DNA from: Archilochus colubris
Lineage: Eukaryota; Chordata; Aves; Apodiformes; Trochilidae
Direction of reading: 5' to 3'
DNA length: 64,000 nucleotides
NCBI GenBank assembly: GCA_023079485.1
Contig: CM041089.1
Coordinates: 16,287,660 to 16,351,659 of the forward strand
In this document: one piece after another, positions 34,259 through 46,000 of the stretch
How the letters are laid out: each line of letters opens with the position of its first letter
Position numbering within the stretch: the stretch's first letter is position 1
Program-made: the position numbers and the translations under genes
Notes under the pieces: model-generated
Database searches by the model: none
Seen by the model: the letters and a program-made list of their open reading frames with translations, nothing else
Told to the model about the DNA's origin: nothing

Positions 34259-37200
34259 CCTTCTCCTACACATCCATTTACAACCACGTTTCCATTGGCA
34301 GAAGGAAGTGATATTGTCATTCTGCACAGTAAGCAGTGTGAGTATATTTTAATATTAAAGTGACCTTTCTTTTTTATACCAACTGTGTTTGAAGAAGGGA
34401 TTTTCTCCAAGAAGGAGAGCAGAATCCCCTCTTTGCAACAGAAGGGATGCTGGTTCCAAACTCCGCAAGCCCTTCTGTGCCTAAAACATTTATTCCAAGA
34501 ACATGGACCTGCACTATGGAGGGGCTGATGTAAAACTGGGATCCATCTGCATTTACAGATAGGGTCAGCATGCATGAAATAAATGGACATGAAATAAATA
34601 TACCTCCAGAAATACAGGCAGAAAGCAGAGATCCCAGACCCAGTTCAGGCCCTGAATGCTGAACAACAGGCTCTAAGGATCTGCAGATTCATTGAGGACA
34701 TCAGAGGCACACAGACACCTAAAGATATTTTCAAAAGCACTTAAGTTAAAAGCCTTTGAAAATTTTACTAAGCATCTGTTCACATCTTTAGAAACCTAGA
34801 TACAAATGAATCCTAACCCCAAGAGCATATTAAAGGCAAATTCAATCTGGGGAACTTGACAAGTTTACTAGATAGATCTCCTATTCTCCAAAAACTGTGT
34901 TTGTTCACACATTCTAGTTGAGAAAAGCTTCCTAGACATCTCTCTTCCAGACTGCCTTGTATGAGAAAACAAGAAAACCTGGGTCTGCAAAGGAGCAGTG
35001 GATCTAAGGAGGAGGAAAGGCAGGCTGGTCCAGAGGACAGGATGCTTAGCAGGAGTTCAGAGGAAACACAGCCATGCAATGGGACCTGGACAGGCCTTTT
35101 GCCACCCTGAGCTGTGGCCTTCCCAACATTTTTCAGCCCAGTGAGTTTACTTGCTTTTTGAGGATGCCTCTTTACTGGGTACTTGGACAGCAGTCCATGG
35201 CCATGGTGACTTCTATCAATGCCCTGAAGCACTGACACAACTCAGATATGTACAGCCTGGTTCCAGGCAGTCCCACCAAATCTCCCCAGCTCCAGACCCA
35301 TTTTCTGATGGGACTTTGATCAGCCACAGAGCACTCAGAACAACCTCAGCCTACCCCTGGCTATGGTTTTTCCACATATATTAAGACATTATACAACTGT
35401 TCAAATTAAAAGAGTCCTTAAATCATAGAATCATATAACTTAAATACCTAAAACATGTTTAAACGTGCCTTTATATACATGTATACAGTTGTGGGGGGGG
35501 TTAATATATAGAGACACAGAAGAATGCAAGCAGCAGCCTCTTGGGTAGGTAATTGGCATTTTATAAAGGTCACCTTTTCATGCAGAAAGACACACAGCTG
35601 AAGGTTAATTAAATTAAATTCTACATTTATCCAAACTCTCCAAAGCAAGGACTTTAATAACTTGCTTAAATAGCAGCCAGGAGTTTGAAAATAACCTTAG
35701 GACATGATGATCAGATAAATCTTGGAGCAAGACGGAGAAAAATCAACTGCATTGAACACCTTTTATTTCTTAATTCTCTCAGGGAAGTTTGTTGTGGGTT
35801 TGTTGGTTTTGGGTTTTTTTTAATTAAAAAAAGAAAAATGCTGGTACTAATTTACTGCTTTTTAGCTTCTGCTGTTAACCATTCCACAACTTCACCAGTC
35901 AGGCTGTACAGACCAGCAGCCTTCAGTCAGTGATGATGCAAAACCCAGCAGGAGAAACCCTGGAGTAATAAAACAACCTAAACCCTATCAAAAGTCGAAG
36001 TCATCTCAACCATCCCAGTTTCTGGGTGCTTGCTGTGAGCATGAAACCAAAAGCCAGCAAGGTGAAGCCTGTGAGAGCTCAGCAGACTCTTGACTTGAAG
36101 AGCAGGGGTGAGACGTGGATCCCAAGCCCATGGGTCTGCTCTGTGCTCACTGAACAGGGTGCTCTGTTCCTGGGAACTCATGGGAAGAAGAGAAGAAGGA
36201 ATGGTTGAGAAAGAAGCCCTGCACTGGCATCTACTTCCATGGCAGGTAGGACAAATGGTCAGGGGGTACCCAGCTGAAAAGGTCCCAAGACACTGGCCCG
36301 TCTCCCATGTCCTATAAAACACTTGCTACAACTCAACACTGGTCAGCTGTAACTATTAGTCAATTATTCAGCTATAACTTTTATTCAAGCTGTTATCCAG
36401 CACTAGTTCTGAACCGTTTGCTCTCATCTGATCTGCAGAATGAGGCCAGGAAGGAGGCAGTGCCCTGCCCCAACACCAGACCAAGAAGAGAACCCCCAAA
36501 CAGGGCTTTGCAGCCTTGAATGGAAACACAGAGCTCACAGCAAGAGAAGGAAGGGAACAGCCCTGTGCAAAGGAATACCAGCACAGCAAAAAAAAATATT
36601 TATTTTAAAATAATGTCTTAAAATCCCTTGCTCTAGACAAACCTGCCAAATAAGCCAGAGATAACAATAAGCAGCCACCCACTTCAGGGTGCCACCTGCA
36701 CCCCCAAGCTCAGCCTGCAGGGAGCAATGGCTGAGACAGGACAGTGTTGTCCTCTTCAGATTTATTTTTTAATGTAGAGCATGTATGACAGGCTCTGGCT
36801 TCATAAAAACTTCAGGTGGAACAAGCCAGAGCCTTTTACTGCCCAGGGAAACCCTGGTAGCAAATGGTGTTCTCATAAACTGAGCTGTTCCCATCCAATA
36901 AACAGAGACAAAAAGTCCATCAGGATCTGTGCTCTGCACACAGGGAATTTAACTTATTGTTACAGCAGTACTGTCAGAAAAAAATGGACTATTTATAAAT
37001 AACAATTCCCTACCACAAATTCCTCTGGCAGCAGACACAGCAGTAGTGTCAGATCTACTATCCAGACCAATTAAAGCAAAAAAAACCCACCCTGTTTCTG
37101 CAAAGAGGAACTAAGTAATCTGTAGGAGGAATACTATCCTCTGCTCAGAGATTCAGTGCAGGCCAGATCCTGTTATAGGGATTGTTGGGAGTTACTGATT

Positions 37201-38770
37201 TCCTTGGGAATCTGCCAATTGACACCCAAATGCCAGCAGCAGCAGTCTCTCACTTCCCGTGTTGCTGCAAACACTCAGTCCTCCCACTGCCTCCAGAAAT
37301 TCCAGCACATCCCTCAGCATGGGGAAGGAGTTCACTGCAATTCACTCAACCATCCCGGGGCCAAGAGCCACTTCCAAAACTCCTTCCCTAGGACCTGCCC
37401 TTCCCCAAGTGCTCCAATGCTCTTTTCAATCTGCTGTGATCTCTCGAGGGAGTTTTTTTGGTGTATGACAGATTGCTTGCAAATGTGGAGGATCAGAAAT
37501 AAACTGCTCCTCTCCCAACATTCCACGTACCCACATATAAACCTGCAGGAATAGCTTGAGAAGGAGTGGAAGAGGAGGGATTCATCCTGCTTGTTGGTGA
37601 GATGGAGCAGGGAGAGGAAAAGGACACAGAAATGCTCTGCTCCAAGTTTTCATCTGAGGCAGGATGGTGACCAAGCTACAGAACTTCAGCACCTGAAAGT
37701 CTATTTCCTACACTCTGAAAAATGTTAAATTTTTAAGCTCCTTTAACTCAATTAGTTTGTGAGACAGGGCTGCGTTCCATAGAAATTTGTAGGGGTTTAT
37801 TTTCATAGAATAAAAACCCAGAGCATTTGTGAAGGAACAGAAATCCTCCTCCCCTAATATTTTCTAACAGAGAAGTAATAAAAATGCAATCCATACACAA
37901 ATAGGTTCACACCCCTCTGCACATTTGTGAGTCTATTTTTGCCTGGAAAAGTTAATTTCAGGTTTTTCTCTACTGAAGAAATAAAACTATATGGAGTATT
38001 CTTGTCAGAAGCTAAGGATGAGACTCCTTGTTAATCCTATTAATTCCCCCTGTGCCTGTCTTCTGGGAAGCTCTCTCTAGAAAAGCAGAGACAACATAAT
38101 CATTCAATTCTAGGTAAGCAATGTTTCCACCAAAACCCACCTGATTAACCCAAAACTCTTGATGCATTTAGGTTAAATTTGCACGGCTCTTTTTGGCTTA
38201 GGAAAAAAAAATCCAAACCAAAACTGGGCAAGAAAGTCTCCCTGTCTGTCCTTCTGGTGCCTCCTGGTTTGATTCTCAAGCACCTCAAAGACTGAGGCTG
38301 AGCTGATGCTTTTCCCAGAGCTGGGATGGTCACAGCATCCAGGCCAAATCCCCCACATCCCAGCACAGAGCAGGAACTGGAGCCTCCCACACTTGAGGAG
38401 GATTTATTAACAACTGGGCAGTTTGGAGCAAACCTCACAACTGCTCTTAGAGAAACTGTCCTGGGGGGCTCTAAGCAGTTCCACAGGGGGTGCTCAGCCA
38501 GCAGGATCTTCATTTCCAAGGTAAGAACTCACACTGCAACCTTTGCCAGAGGTGACCACTGTGATGCAGAGGCATTTGTGCAGCTCCCATGAGATTTTTC
38601 AGGGAATTTGCAGCACCAGAGCCTCCCACACCCAGACACCAGCAGCACACTCATTGGAGCCAGCAGGGCAATGGGAACACTGAGCCCCAAATTTGTGGTT
38701 ACCTGCTTGGCCAAACCGTGGGCACCTCAGTCTTCTCTGGGTGTTCTCATCACTTAAGCAGCTGAACCCT
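34259..38770. other. Unassigned single-copy DNA
   Basis: About 4.5 kb with no supported gene. AATCATAGAATCATATAAC near 35421-35440 resembles a bare CR1 tail but has no CR1 body attached. A G run lies near 35493-35500. Open frames of 141 codons or fewer overlap on both strands. Confidence 0.5.
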
Positions 38771-40545
38771 CGTTTTCCTTCTGCTTGACCAACCTGGGCT
38801 GGTTCAGTGCCCAGGGCACCCACCCAGGGGATGAGGGAAAACTGTGGATGTTTCTCCCTGGCCTTGAGCCCAGTCCTTTGGCACCATCTCTCTCCCACAG
38901 CATTTTCCTGGAGAAGTTGGTGTTTCATGGCACAGACAGGTGGACTCTTCCCTGGGTTAAAAACTGGGTGCCTGGCCTGGCCCAGGGAGCTGTGGGGAGC
39001 AGAGTTCAATCCAGCTGGTGCCCAGTCTCCAGTGGTTCCTCCCAGGGCTCAGTTTTGGGGCTGGATTTGTACAATCCCAAATTTGCAGATGGCAAAATTT
39101 GGGGTGGGTGGGAATGTTGATGTGCTGGAGGGGAGGAAGGCTCTGCAGAGGGACCTGGAGAGGGGGAACTGAGGGGCTGAAGCCAAGGGGGTGAGGGTGA
39201 GGAAGGTGAGGGCTGGGCCCTGCTCTGGGCTCACAACAACCCCAGGCACTGCTGGAGACTTGGGGCAGAGTGCCTGGAAAGTGCCCTGGGGAAAAGGACC
39301 CCAGGGTGCTGGTTGACACCCAGCTGAACGTGAGCCAGCAGTGTGCCCAGGTGGCCAAGAAAGCCACCAGCATCCTGGCTTGTCAGAGGAATGGTGTGGC
39401 CAGCAGAAGGGAAGTGGTGGTGCCCCTGTGCTCAGCACTGGGGAGGCTGCACCTCGAGTGCTGTGAGAATCATAGACTGGGTTGGGTGTGAAGGGACCTT
39501 AAAGATCATCAAGATCCAACCCCCTGCATGGGCAGGGACCTCTCCCACAGCCCAGGTGTCACAAAGCCTCATCCAACCTGACCTGAAACACTTCCCAGGA
39601 AGGGCATCAACAACTTCTCCAGGCAGCCTATTCCAGTATCCTGCCACTCTCATGAGGAAGAATGTTTTCCTCATATCTAACCTATATCCACCCCCTTTCA
39701 GTTTAAAACCATTCCCCCATGTCCTGTCACTCCTCTCTCTGGTGAAAAGCCCCTCCCCAGCTTTCCTGTAGCCCCTTCATGGACTGGAAGGTTCTCTAAG
39801 GCCCCCCCAGAGCCTCCTCTTCTCCAGGCTGAACAGCCCCAACTCTCTCAGCCCATCTCCCTCGCAGAGGTGCTCCAGCCCCCTGCTCACTGTGGACATG
39901 CAAAGCAGTCCCCTGGAAAACAAACACCTCCACTCCTTTTGAAGCTTTTTGTAGTCCCTCAATTCCTGACCACACCTCTCTGGAACTCATGGAGTTTGGG
40001 CATCTTCTCCTTCCTGCTGTGTTCAGGTCTGGGCCCCTCACTCCAAGAAAGACCTTGAGGGGCTGGAGGGTGTCCAGAGAAGGGCAATGGAGCTGGGGAA
40101 GGGGCTGGAGAACAAGTCCTGGGAGAGGCTGAGGGAACTGGGAATGGTGAGTGGGGAGAAGAGGCTGAGGGGAGACCTCACTGCTCTCTACATCCACCTG
40201 AAAGGAGAAGGTGGGGAGGTGGGTGCTGAGCTCTTCTCTCAAATAAATAATGACAGGAGCATAGGAAATGTCCTGGAGTTGCACCAGGGGAGGTTCAGAG
40301 CAGATCCGAGGGTGTATTTCTGAACTGAGAGAGCAGTCAGGCACTGGAATGGGCTGTCCAGGGAGGTGGTGGAGTCACCATCCCTGGAATTGTTTAAAAC
40401 CCATGGAGATGAGGCACTTCAGGACATGCTCTAGTGGGCACGGTGATACAGATATTGATAAATATATTTATTTTACTGTGTGGAGGTGGTGTTGACTGTT
40501 GGACACTGTGATCTTAGAGCTCTTTTCCAACCATGACAATTCTGT
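38771..40545 (+). mobile_element. Old CR1 LINE, RT region to 3' end, interrupted by an inverted CR1
   Basis: The plus strand reads through CR1 ORF2 reverse transcriptase into the 3' end. Recognisable parts are the SHSIFLEKLVFHGTDRWTL stretch (CR1 SHSILLEKL-HGLDR-TL) at about 38895-38950, PWVKNW and then SSGSSQGSVLG (RT motif [10 protein letters not shown]) at about 39027-39060, and FADG at 39079-39090 where the catalytic FADD belongs. The segment between GSVLG and FADG that holds LFN-FI-DL-EG in CR1 is missing, an internal deletion of roughly 50-60 bp. The thumb-like part continues at about 39120-39465, is broken by the nested element at 39466-40014, and resumes at 40022 with TTCAGGTCTGGGCCCCTCAC. 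The tail ends TTCCAACCATGACAATTCTG near 40540. A 40-odd bp AT-rich insertion sits at about 40446-40487. Multiple frameshifts show it is dead. Confidence 0.93.
39466..40014 (-). mobile_element. CR1 LINE 3' region nested in the opposite direction
   Basis: Starting AGAATCATAGACTGGGTTGG, the plus strand shows the reverse complement of a CR1 3' end: AAGGGACCTTAAAGATCATC, CTCCAGGCAGCCTATTCCAG, TCCTCTTCTCCAGGCTGAAC. It is flanked by TGCTGTG at 39459-39465 and again at 40015-40021. Deleting the insert and one TGCTGTG restores a smooth host CR1 (CTCGAGTGCTGTGTTCAGG), so the borders are well fixed and the event is younger than the host. The last 120 bp or so (about 39890-40014) match CR1 poorly and may include inserted filler. 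Confidence 0.92.
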
Positions 40546-42146
40546 GGCTCCACTTGGATCAAAAAAAAAAAAAATCTCTTAAATATGACTGCTGGACTAA
40601 AGCCACATTAGTCCCAGAAACAGAAAACAATATAATCTCTAATGGTTATTATTAATCCACATGACCTAAGATGTTTATAAGACACACTTCCATGGTTCTG
40701 CTCCTTCCTGGATATCCCAGGATTACTCCCAGTACTTCAGCAGCAGCAAAGGATTCCCAGTGAGTTGGGAGAAAACAATGGGATTTTACAGGGATTGCCA
40801 ATCACTGCCATTTGGCACCACAACCATTTGCTTGTTCGTTGTTAACACAGAGAGGAAAAAGGGAAGAAACCCCACAAGCTGCCTGTGAAATCATCTCAGA
40901 GTGTTACAGGTGCTCAGATACAGTGCTGACAAGTAAGAAATACCAGATACTGCACTTACTTTAAATACCCAATTATAGGGGAAATCCCAGAAACATGAAC
41001 TTCAGCAGAGCTACCATTTAATCCAACATCTTTTCTTCTAATACATCCTCCCTTGATATAAAAAGCAAGTTTTTCTCCTCCAGTAGAATGCAGCAGCTAG
41101 CATAGCACTCCAATTAACCTCTAAATCAGTTCAAAGGCAATTAGTTATCCCTTTAAATACACATTTAATCACTCTTCTTTCTAAGCACAAATTAAATCAG
41201 TTCTTGTGGCGTTTTACAAGAGGGGCTTTTTGAATGGGATTTTTAATTATTTTTGGATGCAGCTGTAAGAGTTATGCCACTGGAAAAGCAAATATCTCTG
41301 TAAAGTGCAGAAAAGCTGTGAAAGAGTAACTGGGGGGAGAGGGGGAAAAGAGGGGGACACAGAGGGACCAGAGGAAGCACAGAGGATGCTATGACACCAA
41401 ACATGGTTTAATTGTCTGAAGAGAGAAAAATACAGAAGCAAACAACACAATACTTCTGAAAATGTTCTGAAACAACAGAAATAAAGCTGTTGAGCACGAA
41501 TAAGTTCAAACCCTTCAAAAAACAGGGGCCACTGGAGGCAGACTCTGAATACACCACCTTTAATTTTAACAGTGTTGTCTTAACTCACAGCCTGACTTGT
41601 GCTGGCTATGGTGTGGTTTCCAAGGTTCAATCTGCCCCTGCAAACTTCAGTAGGAAACAGCATCTGCTATTTAGCAGTGTTACTTAGGAGATTAGGTTTT
41701 TTTTAAATAAACTCCAACCTTAATGTGGTTTCATTAATATTCTCCTGTGGTTAGCACCAGACAGAGAGAGAGAAGTAACAAAGTATTCATCTTATTCTCA
41801 AATTAAGGCTAAACTAGAAAATATACTACACAGTTTTGTAGTTCATCTTTTCAGGGCCATTCAGTTCCAACAGCAGATTTTAATAATGGCCTTGATTGGC
41901 ACCACAGAGCTCAGTGCTGAGGCTTCCCTGGCAAGGAAACAGTCACAGGTGGGGAATGGTGGGAGAGGAAGAAAAGAAGCTTTCTAGTACTGTATACTTT
42001 AATTTATGTCCAGAACACAAGTCTTTGAAAGCCTAATATTGTTCTTAGAAAGGACTATTCATATGATGAATAATGTCTGTGGGAGGAGAGGGGGGGAGAG
42101 AGAAGGAAAATAAAACTCAAAAAAAAAACCCAACCCAACCTCAGCC
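40546..42146. other. Unassigned single-copy DNA
   Basis: No gene or recognised element. An A run of about 14 lies near 40561-40574. A run of A followed by CCCAACCCAACC sits directly against the CR1 tail at 42118-42140. Confidence 0.5.
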
Positions 42147-43030
42147 AATCATAGAATCATAGAATGGGCTGGGTTGGAAGGGACCTCAGAGATCACAACA
42201 AAACACAAACCCAACACAAGTCCAACCCTTGATCCACTCCCCCCGTGGTTCCCAGCCCATGGCACTCAGTGCCACATCCAGGCTCTTTGGAAAGATCTCC
42301 AGACACGGAGAATCCACTACTTCCCTGGGCAGCCCATTCCAATGCCTGATCACCCTCTCCAGAAAGAAATTCTTTCTCATCTCCAACCTAAACCTCCCTG
42401 GCACAACTTGAGACCCTGCCCTCTTGTCTTGCTGAGAGTTGCCTGGGAAAAGAGCCCAACCCCCCCCTGGCTCCAACCTCCTTTCAGGGAGTTGTAGAGA
42501 GTGATGAGGTCTCCCCTGAGCCTCCTCTTCTCCAGCCTCAACACCCCCAGCTCCCCCAGCCCTTCCTCACAGCAATTCTGCTGGATCCCTTCACAGCCTC
42601 CTTGCTCTTCTCTGGACCTGCTCCAGCACCTCAATCTCCTTCCTGAGCTGAGGGGCCCAGAACTGGACACAGGACTCAAGCTGTGGCCTCCCAGAGCTGA
42701 GCACAGGGGCAGAATCCCTTCCCTGGACCTGCTGGCCACGCTGCTCCTGAGCCAGCCCAGGATGCCATTGGCCTTCTTGGCCACCTGGGCACACTGCTGG
42801 CTCCTGTTCAGCTTCCTGGCAATCCAGACTCCCAGGTCCCTTTCTGCCACTCTGTGCCCAGCCTGGAGCTCCCCATGGGGTTGTTGTGGCCAAAGTGCAG
42901 GACCCAGCACTTGGAATGTTGAACCTCATCCCCTTGGGATCATCCCAACTCTCCAGTCTGTCCAGGTCCCTCTGCAGAGCCCTCCTGCCTTCCAGCTGAT
43001 CCACACTCCCCCCCAGCTTAGTGTCGTCAT
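42147..43030 (-). mobile_element. Young CR1 LINE, 884 bp, 5' truncated
   Basis: The plus strand begins with the complement of the CR1 tail (AATCATAGAATCATAGAATG) and runs through the 3' UTR and the C-terminal part of ORF2, ending inside the RT just before the catalytic motif (CCCAGCTTAGTGTCGTCAT at 43030). Minus-strand frames preserve CR1-like peptide such as [20 protein letters not shown] and [18 protein letters not shown]. The copy is nearly identical to those at 56464 and 63409, so the subfamily is young. About 21 bases of AC-rich sequence (42196-42216) are inserted in the 3' UTR relative to the other copies. 5' truncation is normal for target-primed insertion; I did not find a clear target duplication. 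Confidence 0.97.
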
Positions 43031-46000
43031 ATGTACTCCTTCCACCTTTCTCATATTAAAGAAAAAATAAAAAATTCACTTACTAGTACCACAAGGCAGA
43101 ACTGGAAGTTTTCTCAATACATCCACAATACCAAACTATCCATTATCTGAAAAAAACAACCTATCAAAGCAGCTTTCCACGTGGAACCAAGCAGGAATCT
43201 GATATTCTCCGTTCTACTTGTGGCTCAGCCATGAAGTCACCCTGACCCCAGGAAAGTCACCATGAGCACAGGAATTCCACAGCTCCCAGCACAGCTCCTG
43301 GAGGCTCAGGAAGAATCAGTTTCCAGAAAAAATGTGGATGGGCAAAAGCTCTTAGAAAACAAGGCCAAAAGATAGCACCAGAACTGTGATGTCTGCTGAT
43401 TCTGATTGCAGAAAGAGCAAAAGTTCATTAAAAAGAGTAAAAGTTCATTAAAAAGGGTTTCAGCTTTTCTGTGCTGTAGCTTCCTAGATGTCATTTTATC
43501 TCAACTTCTTTAAAAAAAAAAAACCTATAAAAAGGATGAGGGTCAGGGGCATCTTGCCACTTCAGCACAAATGCATTTAATACATAAAGAGCTAAAAACT
43601 GGGAGGTCAGCATTAATTAATTACACAGTTACTAAAAGTGGGAGCCCCAGAAAAGGGCAGATGCAGCTCTGCCATTTCACAAGCCTCTCCCCACAAGGAC
43701 CTTTCTCTCCCTCCCACAAATCACTGCTGGACCCGACACACAGCAAGGCACACAGAGTTCTAAAACAAAGTGTAAAAGCTTTGCAGTGGCACTGGGGTGG
43801 GATGGGATGGACCCTAACAAAGTCATCCAGCACATTTTGGGAAGGAAAAGGAGCTACCAGGCAGCACGATGCAGACTGGCACTGTAAATACCTTTCAACC
43901 CTACCAGCTCTCATCCAGATGAAGATCCAAATTAATTTACACCTCTGGTTCACACATTGTCCTGGCATCCTCTCCCTGCAGCAGTCTGATCCTTCCAGGA
44001 AGGCACAAATATCACTTTAAAGTTCTACTTTAAAGAGTGGAGAGCCTCTCAAAGCCAATCCTTGGTCCTTCCAAGCCAAGTTCCCAGGCTTGGTGGCCCA
44101 TGGGCACAAAAGAGCCTCACCAGCATGAGAAGCAGATACCTCCAGAACACCCCAGAGGTGGACACAGGCAGCTGAGCTCCATCTCTCACTCAAGAGGGAA
44201 GAAATCAGCCCATGCAAGGTTTTGGGAACTGTGGTGTAACCTCTCTGCCTGCAGAAAGCCATCAGGAATTGCTCAAGCACTGGCTGGTTGGCAAACTCTA
44301 CCTGCCTGCCTTCCTCCAGCCCAAAGAGGCAACCAGATACCTTGCACTGACAGCAATTCCTATTTCCCATGGGATGCAGGAACTTCCCATCTAGTGACTG
44401 AGGAGTCACTGGAGCTCACAGAACACAGAGCATCACTGCACACACACAGAACTGAGCACTGTGAGAGGACCTTGCACTGGGTCTGTACTGGAGAGTGAAG
44501 GGGAGTAAAAAAGTCAGCAGTAGTAATACCTTAATATCCTTAATTTGAGTAATACCTGAAGGTAGCAGGGAAATGCCACGAGCTGAGCCTCCTCTCCAAC
44601 AGCTTGGACCATCAGAGTCCAGTTTAAGGCTGGAAGTGCTCTCCAGCAGCACTCAGCAGGCAGGCAGCTCCTTCTAACAGCATCCTGCAGATCTGAGCAG
44701 CAGGCTCAGGGATGGTTTGCTTCACCTCTTGGGAGGCTCTCAGCTCTGCACAGAGGCAGCTCTGGCATGGAAAGCAGGTCCCATGCAGCTGGTCATCCTC
44801 AGAGAATGTGGAAGCTATGAGCAGACAGAAGCATCCTGACCTCCTCCCTGTCCTCTGCTCCCCACTGTGACACCAGGATTGCATTTACAGCCTCCTCCCG
44901 TCCCACTCACAGCACAACTGCAGCTTGAGCTCTCAATGAAGGCTCAGAAGCTGTTATCAAACCAAGTGCATGCCCACTGCCCTTTACTATCCCAGGAAAA
45001 CCACATAAGGAATCCTGACCACAGCACTCATGCCTCAGGGAGCTGGGCTTTAGCACACTGACACATTGCATCCATCCCCAGGTGGCTGCACAAAACCTCT
45101 GCTCCTACAAGTGCTCCCTGCTTCTCCCAGGCAGGAGGAAAGGAAAAAATACAGATCTAGCATTCTCCCCCTCTCCTTTTCTGTGTTCTTTAGTTCAACA
45201 AACTTTGTCCCTTCTCATCCTTTGGGAAGGAGGATGCTGGGTACACACAGACTCTAATTACTCCAATGCAAGCCTCAAAATCACAAACAAACAGAAATGC
45301 TGCATCCTTGTCAGGCATGCAAAGAGCTTAGGGCTGACTTGTTCACCTCACTTGCAGAAGTTGTGTGTGAAGTTTATCCCACAAGCAGACTGCTTCATTC
45401 CCCTCCTCCAGTTTGAGCTCTGAGTGCCTGCACCTCTTTGTAACCTGGGAACAAGAAGCTGATCAGGTACACAGCCCCACACTGAGATCCTCCCTGACCA
45501 AACCCAAAAGCTCAGGGGTGAGGCTGTGAAATTCCCACCTCAGTAAGCTGATATCCAGCAGAAAAGGAGCTCTTTTCACCCTGTTGTTTCACCCAAACAC
45601 AGCTCTGTGTGGTCCAGGCATCAGCCTGTCTGAATAGATCCAACAGGTCTGGAATGAGCAGCATCCCCCAGGTTACCTGGGCAGCTCCATAACACTGCAG
45701 GCACAACCCCACTGAGGAACAGGGGACCAGCAGGAAGGCAGGGAAATCTGCCAAGAAATCTCCCCAAGAAATCTGCCAAGCTGATTATAAGAGGGAGAAG
45801 AGCCCTGGAAGATTTCCTGGGTGCTACAGCAAGAGGTAAGACAGTCAAGGGCAAAGCACTGGTTCTGTCCTGAGTTTTAAAGCTGTTGTTTGAAGTAGAT
45901 GCTCATTACCACTCAAATGAAGAATCTATCTGAGAGGGTGAGTGCTGGCTTTTTAATAAACACAAATTCTACAATAGCTGTCATACAGGTCCTCCTTCCA

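Noticed and set aside
35421..35440. A CR1 tail
   Set aside because: Only the ATCATAGAATCATA-like motif is present, with no CR1 body, so chance cannot be excluded.
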